A DNA stretch of 6,530 nt, from the NCBI GenBank assembly GCA_949286775.1, contig CASEDW010000088.1:1-6530 (forward strand), written 5' to 3'. Position 1 is the first letter of the stretch; each line of letters begins with the position of its first letter. A program made the translations under genes and the position numbers. The stretch comes from an uncultured Eubacteriales bacterium. Lineage in GTDB: Bacteria > Bacillota > Clostridia > Lachnospirales > Lachnospiraceae. The notes under the pieces are model-generated. The model was not told the DNA's origin, did no database searches, and was given only the letters and a program-made list of their open reading frames with translations. Below are positions 1 through 5,131 of this stretch, in pieces.

Positions 1-264
1 AAGAAGATGATAGAGCGTCAGAAATATAAATACGGCTGGGAGTTTTTATTCCTCGGAGCGAATATAGACGCGGTTGAAACGGCTGCTCATTTTGGAATAG
101 GAGCGGACAGAGCCGTAAACTATCATTCGGACAGTTTAGGAACACGGCTTAATTATGAAGTGCTCAGCGAAGCGGTTACATCCGTAAGATGCAGCATGCC
201 GCTTGAAGAAAGCTGGAAAAACCGCATAGATGAAGATTATAAAAAACGGGGCGAACGCAGGTGA
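1..264 (+). CDS. vWA domain-containing protein, C-terminal fragment (5' end outside window)
   Basis: The reading frame is open from the first base and ends at a TGA at 262-264, so only about the last 87 residues are present and the true start lies upstream. The fragment carries YGWEFLFLGANIDAV followed by a stretch with FGIGADRAVNYHSD and LNYEVLSEAV. I recognise this as the end of the von Willebrand factor A-like domain and its C-terminal extension in small cytoplasmic vWA proteins (YegL/TerY-like) common in Clostridia. The MIDAS metal-binding motif (DxSxS) would lie in the missing part and cannot be checked. These proteins are thought to be metal-dependent protein-interaction modules, and the substrate is unknown. 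The charged tail (DEDYKKRGERR) is typical of a soluble protein end. The family call rests on remembered sequence similarity, not on a catalytic motif. Confidence 0.6.
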   Translation, partial: KKMIERQKYKYGWEFLFLGANIDAVETAAHFGIGADRAVNYHSDSLGTRLNYEVLSEAVTSVRCSMPLEESWKNRIDEDYKKRGERR

Positions 265-282
265 GTATTATTTATTTTTTGA

Positions 283-311
283 TTGACTGATACAAACTTA
301 AATAGTATAAT
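283..311 (+). promoter_or_regulatory. Sigma-A promoter of the tRNA-Ser gene
   Basis: The -35 hexamer TTGACT (283-288) and the -10 hexamer TATAAT (306-311) are separated by 17 bases, which is the ideal spacing. Transcription should start near 318, only a few bases before the mature tRNA 5' end at 322, so the RNase P leader would be very short. The promoter begins 18 bases after the stop codon of the preceding gene, which shows that the tRNA is transcribed independently. Confidence 0.9.
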
Positions 312-321
312 ACACACCGTT

Positions 322-407
322 GGAGACGTATCGAAGAGGTCATAACGGGGCGCACTCGAAATGCGTTTGCCCTCCGGGGCACGTGGGTTCGAATCCCACC
401 GTCTCCG
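322..407 (+). tRNA. tRNA-Ser (anticodon CGA)
   Basis: The acceptor stem pairs GGAGACG (322-328) with CGTCTCC (400-406), with discriminator base G at 407. The anticodon stem GCGCA/TGCGT closes the loop CTCGAAA, giving anticodon CGA at 357-359, which reads UCG serine codons. A long variable arm (TGCCC-TCCG-GGGCA) marks it as a class II tRNA, as expected for serine. The T arm is GTGGG-TTCGAAT-CCCAC. The sequence continues with CTC, so CCA is not encoded and must be added by the CCA-adding enzyme. The gene stands alone, with its own promoter and terminator. In Bacillus subtilis a tRNA-Ser also lies close to the SRP RNA and dnaX, so this may be a remnant of conserved gene order. Confidence 0.96.
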
Positions 408-410
408 CTC

Positions 411-451
411 AAACCACCAAGATTCTTTATGAGAGTTTTGGTGGTTTTTTT
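411..451 (+). terminator. Intrinsic terminator of tRNA-Ser
   Basis: The inverted repeat AAACCACCAA (411-420) / TTGGTGGTTT (438-447) gives a 10-bp stem with a 17-base loop, and the T tract runs through 451. It begins four bases after the tRNA 3' end, as expected for a monocistronic tRNA transcript. It would also stop readthrough from the upstream vWA gene. Confidence 0.88.
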
Positions 452-698
452 GTTTTAGATACAAAATGCGGCATAGAGAGGAACGATCTTTTTATTGCTT
501 TCAAAGCCGAAATTAAAGTGGTCATGCTAACCAATCTAAGATTGATTTTACTTTGGGATTGAAGTATGATTATTCTGTATTATTTATCTGCCCGAAAGGG
601 ATAAAAGATTTGAAAGCAGAAAGTAGATTCTCGATGAAATAGATTTAAATCCCCATTATTAAATTGTAATATTAAATAATTCAAAATCATAAAAGCAG
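452..698. other. AT-rich intergenic stretch with no gene recognised
   Basis: No supported coding frame is visible between the tRNA terminator and the leader of the next gene. Only small symmetric elements stand out: CAATC-TAA-GATTG (533-545 approximately), a CCC-GAAA-GGG tetraloop hairpin near 591-600, the 10-base palindrome GATTTAAATC (642-651), and a 10-base inverted pair TGCTTTCAAA (496-505) / TTTGAAAGCA (609-618). None carries a convincing T tract or a known riboswitch motif. I do not see a good sigma-A promoter for the small gene at 746. Confidence 0.5.
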
Positions 699-725
699 AC
701 GTTCGGATGAAATCCGGCGTTTCAT
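699..725 (+). promoter_or_regulatory. Leader hairpin(s) upstream of the 67-residue protein gene
   Basis: ACGTTCGGAT (699-708) pairs with ATCCGGCGT (712-720) around a GAA loop, with one small irregularity in the stem. A competing smaller hairpin ATGAAA (707-712) / TTTCAT (720-725) shares bases with it, so the two folds exclude each other. The structure ends about 8 bases before the purine-rich ribosome binding site at 733-739. A regulatory role is inference. No T tract follows, so it is not a standard terminator. Confidence 0.4.
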
Positions 726-745
726 AAAAAGCAAAGAGGAATGCC

Positions 746-949
746 ATGGATGAAAAGAGATTGAAAGCATTTGAAGATATGCTCGCAGCCATACTGAAGC
801 AGTATGATGATACAACAGAAAAGTTGACGAAACTTAAAACTGAAGGCAAAGAAAAGTCCGTAACATATCGCCAGCTTTTTTCTAAAAAGATGCAGCTGCA
901 GGCGATGTTAAGTTATTACAGGGCGTATGGATTGATAGATGAAAAGTAA
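746..949 (+). CDS. Small helical protein of unknown function (67 aa)
   Basis: The frame starts at ATG 746 and is preceded by AAAGAGG (733-739) six bases upstream, a plausible Shine-Dalgarno site. It ends at TAA 947-949. The protein is soluble, strongly charged (rich in Lys, Glu and Asp) and predicted by eye to be two or three helices: residues about 3-35 form an amphipathic, possibly coiled-coil segment, and a second helix follows a short KTEGKEKSVTYRQL linker. It ends in a YYRAYGLIDEK tail. There is no signal peptide, membrane segment, cysteine or catalytic motif. I believe similar short hypothetical proteins occur in Clostridia, but I cannot name a family. The gene has its own ribosome binding site, normal-looking codon use and a terminator-like hairpin about 115 bases downstream, which supports a real single-gene unit. 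An antisense frame at 580-849 is judged a shadow. Confidence 0.7.
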   Translation: MDEKRLKAFEDMLAAILKQYDDTTEKLTKLKTEGKEKSVTYRQLFSKKMQLQAMLSYYRAYGLIDEK

Positions 950-1063
950 CAAATATGGATTATTAAATTACAGAGTTTTTGGAGCTTGAGTTGTTTTCCA
1001 ACATAAAACGATTACAGAATAGGAACACATTGTTCGCAATTATAGTATAGAGCGCTTTACGGG

Positions 1064-1094
1064 ATGCCTTGTCATATAAGGCATTTCTTTATTT
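1064..1094 (+). terminator. Terminator-like hairpin downstream of the 67-aa gene
   Basis: ATGCCTT (1064-1070) pairs perfectly with AAGGCAT (1078-1084) around a 7-base loop, and the interrupted T-rich run TTCTTTATTT follows (1085-1094). It is a moderate intrinsic terminator on the + strand. It lies 115 bases after the stop codon of the small gene, further than usual, so the assignment to that gene is inferred. Confidence 0.6.
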
Positions 1095-1124
1095 AATATC
1101 GGAACAGATGATAATAGCATCAAA

Positions 1125-1161
1125 TTAGTCAAGTACGATTTGTTAAATCATACTTGACTAA
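1125..1161. repeat. Long near-perfect inverted repeat (17-base arms, 3-base loop)
   Basis: TTAGTCAAGTACGATTT (1125-1141) and AAATCATACTTGACTAA (1145-1161) pair at 16 of 17 positions around GTT, with a single C/A mismatch. The arm is only about 30 percent GC. The bases after it are ATTTATTTAGC on the + strand, a poor T tract. It could be an extended operator, a weak bidirectional terminator, or the remains of a palindromic mobile repeat. The sequence alone does not decide. Confidence 0.65.
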
Positions 1162-1316
1162 ATTTATTTAGCTAAATTAACTTATCAATACATATCATTG
1201 AAGTAACCGTATAGTCATGATATCATATGATAATCCAAATTAATGGTTAAGAAATATGGATTTCTGAAGATCAATTAAAGAACTATTATATTTAAAATGG
1301 AAAAAGAGCGTTTTTT

Positions 1317-2201
1317 ATGTATACAGTAAATGACTATTGCCGCGACCTGTTCGGGGAAAAGATATACAAGATAAGCCTTAACGGCGGCATGACTTGTCCC
1401 AACAGAGACGGAACATGTGGAACTAAAGGATGCATATTCTGTTCAGAGGGCGGTTCCGGAGATTTTTCGCCCTCACCTGATATGTCGATTGATGAGCAGA
1501 TCTCGGACGCAAAAAGAAGAGTGAGCAGAAAGTTTAAAGGTGATAAGTATATCGCTTATTTTCAGGCGTTTTCAAATACATATGCTCCTGTCGAAAGACT
1601 TCGGAAACTGTATACGGAAGTAATAAAAAGAGATGATATCGCCGTTCTTTCTATAGCGACAAGACCTGATTGTCTGAATGAAGATATCATATGTCTGTTA
1701 AAAGAATTAAATGATATAAAACCTGTATGGGTGGAACTCGGACTTCAGACGACGAAAGATGAAACGGTAAAGTATATAAGACGCGGATATGAAACGCGTA
1801 TATATGATGATGCTGTTAAAAGGTTAAAAGACATCGGCATTCATGTCATAACGCATGTGATAATAGGGCTTCCTGGCGAGAGTGTCGAAGATATGCTGAA
1901 CACAGTAAGGCATGTCGTCAAAGTAAAAAGCAGCGGGATAAAATTGCAGCTGCTGCATGTGCTTAAAGGCACAGATCTGGAAAATGATTATAATAAAGGA
2001 AGATTTGAAGTTCTGTCGCTGGAAGAATATATGGATATACTTGAAAAATGTATTGAAATAATACCAAAAGACATGGTAATTCACAGGATAACAGGCGATG
2101 GGCCAAAGAGCCTTCTTGTCGCTCCCTTATGGAGCGGAGATAAAAAAAGAGTACTCAACGCAATCAACAGACGGCTGAGTATTCTTGATAAAAAGAATTG
2201 A
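1317..2201 (+). CDS. TIGR01212 family radical SAM protein (YtqA/YhcC-like)
   Basis: This 294-residue protein is a full-length member of the Elp3-like radical SAM family TIGR01212, which is usually about 300 residues. Near the N terminus, CPNRDGTCGTKGCIFC (27-42) supplies Cys27, Cys39 and Cys42 (C-x11-C-x2-C), the likely ligands of the 4Fe-4S cluster that cleaves S-adenosylmethionine. Cys34 is an additional cysteine between them. Further family blocks are YFQAFSNTYAP (81-91), TRPDC (115-119), WVELGLQT (138-145) and IIGLPGE near 178-184. In Bacillus subtilis the homologue YtqA has been linked to tRNA wobble uridine modification (the mnm5s2U pathway) together with the methylase YtqB. Carrying that role over here is inference, and no YtqB-like gene is adjacent. 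ATG 1317 is the first in-frame start, with a weak GGAAAAAGAG ribosome binding site (1299-1308). The gene appears monocistronic and converges on ffs. Confidence 0.9.
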   Translation: MYTVNDYCRDLFGEKIYKISLNGGMTCPNRDGTCGTKGCIFCSEGGSGDFSPSPDMSIDEQISDAKRRVSRKFKGDKYIAYFQAFSNTYAPVERLRKLYTEVIKRDDIAVLSIATRPDCLNEDIICLLKELNDIKPVWVELGLQTTKDETVKYIRRGYETRIYDDAVKRLKDIGIHVITHVIIGLPGESVEDMLNTVRHVVKVKSSGIKLQLLHVLKGTDLENDYNKGRFEVLSLEEYMDILEKCIEIIPKDMVIHRITGDGPKSLLVAPLWSGDKKRVLNAINRRLSILDKKN

Positions 2202-2231
2202 ATCGGATATAATAAACAAAGTTGTGCGTAT

Positions 2232-2502
2232 AAAAAAGCCGTGCGCCTTACTTCGAAATACCATCATAAACGTTACTGTTACAGTTAACTCGGTTCAGGC
2301 GACCTTACGGCACACAGAAAGTTTCACTTAGTGCTGCTGCATTCCTGCCCTGACACGGTTCATGAGTTCCTGTTGCATAAGACCCAAACGTCAACGCCAC
2401 TTATAAAAGGCTGCTTTACAATGCATATCCCTCGGTTCGGCATCACCCCTACTGTAGCGGATTGTAGGTACAGGGCACCGCTGGCTCCCCGGCTGCACGG
2501 AT
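2232..2502 (-). ncRNA. ffs: Signal recognition particle RNA, large Bacillus type (scRNA/6S-like SRP RNA)
   Basis: The - strand reads CCGTGCAGCCGGGGAGCC, then GCGGTGCCCTGTACC and an AATCCGCT block, which form the Alu domain seen in Bacillota SRP RNA. Next come GTTGACGTTTGGGTC and the universal domain IV hairpin. In that hairpin CATGAACC and GTCAGGGCAGGAATGC precede AGCAGC, with GGAA tetraloop at 2345-2342. The stem is GCA/TGC instead of the common TCC/GGA, a compensated change. TGTGCCGTAAGGTCGCCTG follows. The 5' CCGTGC pairs with the 3' GCACGG to close the molecule, and six T residues (2237-2232) follow. The RNA is about 265-270 nt, like the 271-nt B. subtilis scRNA. It binds Ffh (SRP54) and targets nascent membrane and secreted proteins to FtsY and SecYEG. 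It is transcribed away from dnaX, the opposite of the B. subtilis arrangement. End positions are approximate. Confidence 0.95.
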
Positions 2503-2508
2503 TATTGA

Positions 2509-2537
2509 AGTATACATTGAAAAAAATTTTTTGTCAA
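2509..2537 (-). promoter_or_regulatory. Consensus sigma-A promoter of ffs
   Basis: On the - strand the -35 box is TTGACA (2537-2532) and the -10 box is TATACT (2514-2509), with a 17-base spacer made largely of an A tract then a T tract. The predicted start is A at about 2503-2502, immediately before the CCGTGC at the RNA 5' end. Such a near-perfect promoter fits an abundant stable RNA. Its -35 box lies only 22 bases from the dnaX start codon, so the two upstream regions overlap. Confidence 0.9.
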
Positions 2538-2548
2538 CACAATAAAAT

Positions 2549-2562
2549 AAGGAGACAAATTG
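2549..2562 (+). promoter_or_regulatory. Ribosome binding site and TTG start of dnaX
   Basis: AAGGAGA (2549-2555) is a near-perfect Shine-Dalgarno site, four bases before the TTG codon at 2560. It decides the start: the protein then begins with SYQALYRKFRP, the conserved DnaX N terminus, and no in-frame ATG gives that end. A TTG start usually lowers translation, which may help keep the clamp loader subunit scarce. Confidence 0.9.
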
Positions 2563-4152
2563 AGTTATCAGGCATTATATAGAAAATTCCGTCCGTCTGA
2601 ATTTGAAAGCGTAAAAGGACAGGAACATATAGTTACAACACTAAAAAATCAGATAAGAACAGGAAGGATAGGTCATGCCTATCTTTTTTGCGGAACAAGA
2701 GGAACGGGAAAAACTACCGTTGCAAAGATATTGGCAAAAGCCGTAAACTGCGAATCGCCAATTGACGGAAGCCCCTGCGGACATTGTCCTTCGTGCATGG
2801 CCATTTCCCGAGGCTCGAATACAAATATAATAGAAATCGACGCGGCGTCCAATAACAGCGTCGACAATATCAGGGAGATCCGTGAGGAGGTTGCGTATCG
2901 TCCGACGGAAGGAAAATACAAGGTATATATTATAGACGAGGTACATATGCTTTCAACGGGGGCATTCAACGCGTTATTAAAAACCTTGGAAGAACCGCCG
3001 GAATATGTTATATTCATACTTGCGACTACTGAAGCCGCGAAAATACCGGTAACAATCCTGTCAAGATGTCAAAGATATGACTTCAGGAGGATGAACGTAG
3101 ATACGATCGCGGGCAGATTAAAAGAACTTCTCGATATAGAAAAGATTGATTATGAAGAAAAAGGAATCAGATACATAGCCCGTCTTGGAGACGGTTCCAT
3201 GCGAGACGCACTGAGTCTTCTTGATCAATGCATTTCATGTTTTGTAAATGAAGAGCTTACATATGATAAGATTTTATCTGTTTTAGGAAAAGCTGACATC
3301 GATCAGTTCGCGAATATGCTTGAAAGCGTCAGCCGTTCCGATGTGGCGGGATGCGTGAGAAATCTGGACGCGTTTATTCAGGAAGGAAAAGAGATGACGC
3401 ATTTCGCGTCTGATTTCACATGGTATATGCGAAATCTTCTTTTGATAAAAAATGCCGACGGATTGGAAGACATACTTGATATGTCCACAGAGAACCTTGC
3501 TCGAATGAAAGAGGCCGGCGAAAAAATCGATGATAATACGCTTATGAGATATATCAGGATTTTTTCTGAGCTTTCGGGGCAGTTAAAAAACATCACGCAG
3601 AAAAGGGTTTATGTTGAGATGGCGCTTATTAGGATGTGTCGTCCTCAAATGGAAACCGACAATGAAAGTCTGAGGCAGAGAATTTCTCAAATTGAAGAAA
3701 AGCTTGAAAATGGCAATTTTACACCGGTTTTCGAGACGGCAGCTAAGGTTCCTGAAGAAAAGCCTTCTGATGAACCTGCAAAGCCAAAACAAAAAGAGAT
3801 AAAAAAAGCGGCTCCCGACGAACTTGTAAGGATCTGCGAACTCTGGCCGAAGATTATTATGAGGATGCCGTCCGAACTTCTCAAAACTTATCTGAAGACG
3901 TCGCAGCTCAGATATGATTCCGATACCGGAGAAAGCAGGCTTTATATCTTTGTAAATGACGAAGTTGCTTTGATGTATCTTAAAAAAGAAAATAACATTA
4001 ACGTGATAAAAGAAACGATCATGCAGCTTACAAACAGAAGTGTAGATCTTGAAGTTGTCGATGACAAAGTTCTGTCGAACAAAAATCTGGAAGATATACC
4101 GCTTGACAAAAAAATATCGGAAGTCATAGGAATGCCGGTAGAAATTGAATAA
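2560..4152 (+). CDS. dnaX: DNA polymerase III subunit gamma/tau (clamp loader ATPase)
   Basis: The 530-residue protein is the motor subunit of the clamp loader, which opens the beta sliding clamp and loads it on primed DNA. The tau form also ties the polymerase to the replicative helicase. In order it has the AAA+ N terminus with Walker A GTRGTGKT (45-52), a zinc-binding site at Cys64, Cys73, Cys76 and Cys79, Walker B with DEVH (126-129), and sensor 1 region ATTE. The SRC motif (168-170) supplies the arginine finger that acts on a neighbouring subunit. Domains II and III run to about residue 365. A short coiled-coil segment and a Pro/Lys/Glu-rich linker (about 397-418) follow, then the tau-specific C-terminal domain. 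The length is close to the Bacillus protein (about 560). The start is TTG with a strong Shine-Dalgarno site. An in-frame A AAA AAA run at 3801-3807 falls in the linker, where E. coli frameshifts to make gamma. It is the first gene of the operon. Confidence 0.97.
   Translation: MSYQALYRKFRPSEFESVKGQEHIVTTLKNQIRTGRIGHAYLFCGTRGTGKTTVAKILAKAVNCESPIDGSPCGHCPSCMAISRGSNTNIIEIDAASNNSVDNIREIREEVAYRPTEGKYKVYIIDEVHMLSTGAFNALLKTLEEPPEYVIFILATTEAAKIPVTILSRCQRYDFRRMNVDTIAGRLKELLDIEKIDYEEKGIRYIARLGDGSMRDALSLLDQCISCFVNEELTYDKILSVLGKADIDQFANMLESVSRSDVAGCVRNLDAFIQEGKEMTHFASDFTWYMRNLLLIKNADGLEDILDMSTENLARMKEAGEKIDDNTLMRYIRIFSELSGQLKNITQKRVYVEMALIRMCRPQMETDNESLRQRISQIEEKLENGNFTPVFETAAKVPEEKPSDEPAKPKQKEIKKAAPDELVRICELWPKIIMRMPSELLKTYLKTSQLRYDSDTGESRLYIFVNDEVALMYLKKENNINVIKETIMQLTNRSVDLEVVDDKVLSNKNLEDIPLDKKISEVIGMPVEIE
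3801..3829 (+). promoter_or_regulatory. Candidate programmed slippage site in dnaX
   Basis: The reading frame here is ATA AAA AAA GCG, giving the heptamer A AAA AAA in the phase used for -1 slippage. It lies at codon 416, near the position of the E. coli A AAA AAG site (about codon 430). A -1 shift would add 36 residues and stop at TGA 3915-3917. Loss of one base (+1 frame) would add six residues and stop at TAA 3827-3829. I see no strong upstream Shine-Dalgarno-like stimulator and no clear downstream stem-loop, so function is speculative. Confidence 0.3.
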
Positions 4153-4181
4153 AAATAAAATTATACGGAGGATTATTAAAT

Positions 4182-4526
4182 ATGGCAAAAAGAGGCGGAT
4201 TCCCCGGTGGAATGGGAATGGGAAATATGAACAATCTTATGAAACAGGCTCAGAGAATGCAGCGTCAGATGGAAGAGCAGCAGAAAGAGCTTGAAGAAAA
4301 AGAGTTTGTTGCGAAATCAGGCGGCGGAGCCGTTGAAATAACAATAACAGGTAAACGCGAAATTACAAAAGTGCATCTTAACGAAGAAGTTGTGGATCCT
4401 GATGATATTGAAATGCTTGAAGATCTTATTATGGCTGCAGCAAACGAAGCGCTCAGACAGGTAGACGAGGCTAACGCCGCTAATATGTCTAAACTTACGG
4501 GCGGTCTTGGAGGCTTCGGTCTTTAA
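4182..4526 (+). CDS. YbaB/EbfC family nucleoid-associated protein
   Basis: This 114-residue protein matches the YbaB/EbfC family in size and layout. A Gly/Met-rich N terminus (about 5-18) is followed by a long helix beginning NLMKQAQRMQRQMEEQQ. A beta sheet with VAKSGGGAVEITITGKREI comes next, and then a C-terminal helix (MLEDLIMAAANEALRQV) and a glycine-rich tail. The family forms dimers shaped like tweezers that bind DNA with little sequence demand and help shape the nucleoid. The gene sits between dnaX and recR in most bacteria, as here, which supports the call. GGAGGA (4167-4172) is a strong ribosome binding site nine bases before the ATG. The glycine-coding 3' end carries GGAGG (4509-4513), which acts as the ribosome binding site for recR. 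The TAA stop shares its last A with the recR ATG. Confidence 0.95.
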   Translation: MAKRGGFPGGMGMGNMNNLMKQAQRMQRQMEEQQKELEEKEFVAKSGGGAVEITITGKREITKVHLNEEVVDPDDIEMLEDLIMAAANEALRQVDEANAANMSKLTGGLGGFGL

Positions 4527-5122
4527 TGGAGTATTTCAGCGGACATATAAAGAAACTTATAGAAGAATTAGGCAGACTTCCGGGCGTCGGACAAAAAACG
4601 GCGCAGCGTCTTGCGTTTCATATTATAAATATGCCTCAGGATCGTGTTAAAGCATTGTCGGAAGCTATTGTAAGCGCCAAAGAAAACATTCATGAGTGCA
4701 AGGTCTGTCATACTCTTACGGATAAAGAAATATGTCCTATATGCAGTGATGAATCGAGAAATCACAAAATCATAATGGTTGTGGAAAATTCGAGAGACCT
4801 TGCGGCATATGAGAAAACAGGGAAATTTGAAGGAGTATATCATGTGCTTCATGGGGCGATCTCTCCAATGCTTGGCATAGGACCGGAGGATATAAGGCTT
4901 AAAGAGCTTATAGAGAGACTGCAGCATGACGTTGACGAGGTTATAATTGCGACAAATTCAAGTCTTGAAGGCGAGACGACCGCTATGTATATAAGTAAGC
5001 TCATAAAACCTACGGGCATAAAGGTCAGCAGAATAGCCAGCGGCGTGCCGGTAGGAGGAGACATAGAATACATAGACGAAGTCACTTTGCTCAGGGCGCT
5101 TGAAGGAAGAACTGAGCTTTAA
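4526..5122 (+). CDS. recR: Recombination protein RecR
   Basis: The 198-residue protein has the full RecR architecture and the usual length. An N-terminal helix-hairpin-helix carries LPGVGQKTAQRLAF (18-31). A zinc finger uses Cys58, Cys61, Cys70 and Cys73, and a Toprim domain begins near residue 80 (IMVVENSRDLAAYE, then HGAISP). It ends with a Walker-B-like region and the VSRIASGVPVGGDIEYID block. RecR works with RecO, and in many species RecF, to load RecA on single-stranded DNA coated with SSB at gaps. The motif usually read as TNPTVEGEAT is TNSSLEGETT here, a modest variation. The start codon overlaps the ebfC stop by one base (TAATG), with GGAGG 12 bases upstream, so translation is coupled. 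The operon position after dnaX and ebfC is the classic one. Confidence 0.97.
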   Translation: MEYFSGHIKKLIEELGRLPGVGQKTAQRLAFHIINMPQDRVKALSEAIVSAKENIHECKVCHTLTDKEICPICSDESRNHKIIMVVENSRDLAAYEKTGKFEGVYHVLHGAISPMLGIGPEDIRLKELIERLQHDVDEVIIATNSSLEGETTAMYISKLIKPTGIKVSRIASGVPVGGDIEYIDEVTLLRALEGRTEL

Positions 5123-5131
5123 ATTGAGATA

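Larger units (their letters stand above)
950..1316. other. About 370-base gene-free AT-rich region
   Basis: No coding frame with a ribosome binding site is visible on either strand. The region holds the terminator-like hairpin (1064-1094), the long inverted repeat (1125-1161), the 12-base palindrome ATTTAGCTAAAT (1166-1177), two overlapping palindromes ATGATATCAT (1217-1226) and TATCATATGATA (1221-1232), and an 11-base direct repeat AAATATGGATT (951-961 and 1252-1262) near its two ends. TATTAT at 1284-1289 could be a -10 element for the radical SAM gene, but no matching -35 is clear. Confidence 0.5.

Noticed and set aside
411..451. tRNA-Ser 3' end as a prophage or island attachment site
   Set aside because: I found no second copy of the tRNA 3' sequence in the window and no integrase gene. 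The inverted repeat is explained by the terminator.
237..464. - strand open frame overlapping tRNA-Ser
   Set aside because: It is antisense to the tRNA. The product resembles the familiar spurious tRNA-antisense peptide with RRRWDSNPRA.
320..562. 80-codon + strand open frame across the tRNA gene
   Set aside because: It runs through the tRNA-Ser and its terminator, has no ribosome binding site, and gives an unremarkable product.
580..849. 89-codon - strand open frame overlapping the 67-aa gene
   Set aside because: It is the antisense shadow of the better supported + strand gene, with Phe/Ser-rich composition and no ribosome binding site.
1217..1232. Overlapping palindromes ATGATATCAT and TATCATATGATA
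   Set aside because: They are short and made mostly of A and T. In AT-rich DNA such palindromes arise often by chance, and no gene start is close enough to make an operator likely.
2331..2582. 83-codon + strand open frame before dnaX
   Set aside because: It is antisense to the highly conserved SRP RNA and overlaps the dnaX start, so it has no sign of being a protein gene.
4108..4114. Seven-A run near the dnaX 3' end as a frameshift site
   Set aside because: The phase is AC AAA AAA ATA, preceded by C, so it does not form an X XXY YYZ heptamer, and it lies only about 13 codons from the stop.
3583..4188. 201-codon - strand open frame under dnaX
   Set aside because: It lies fully antisense to dnaX and is rich in Phe, Ile and Arg, as expected from the complement of AT-rich Lys/Glu codons.
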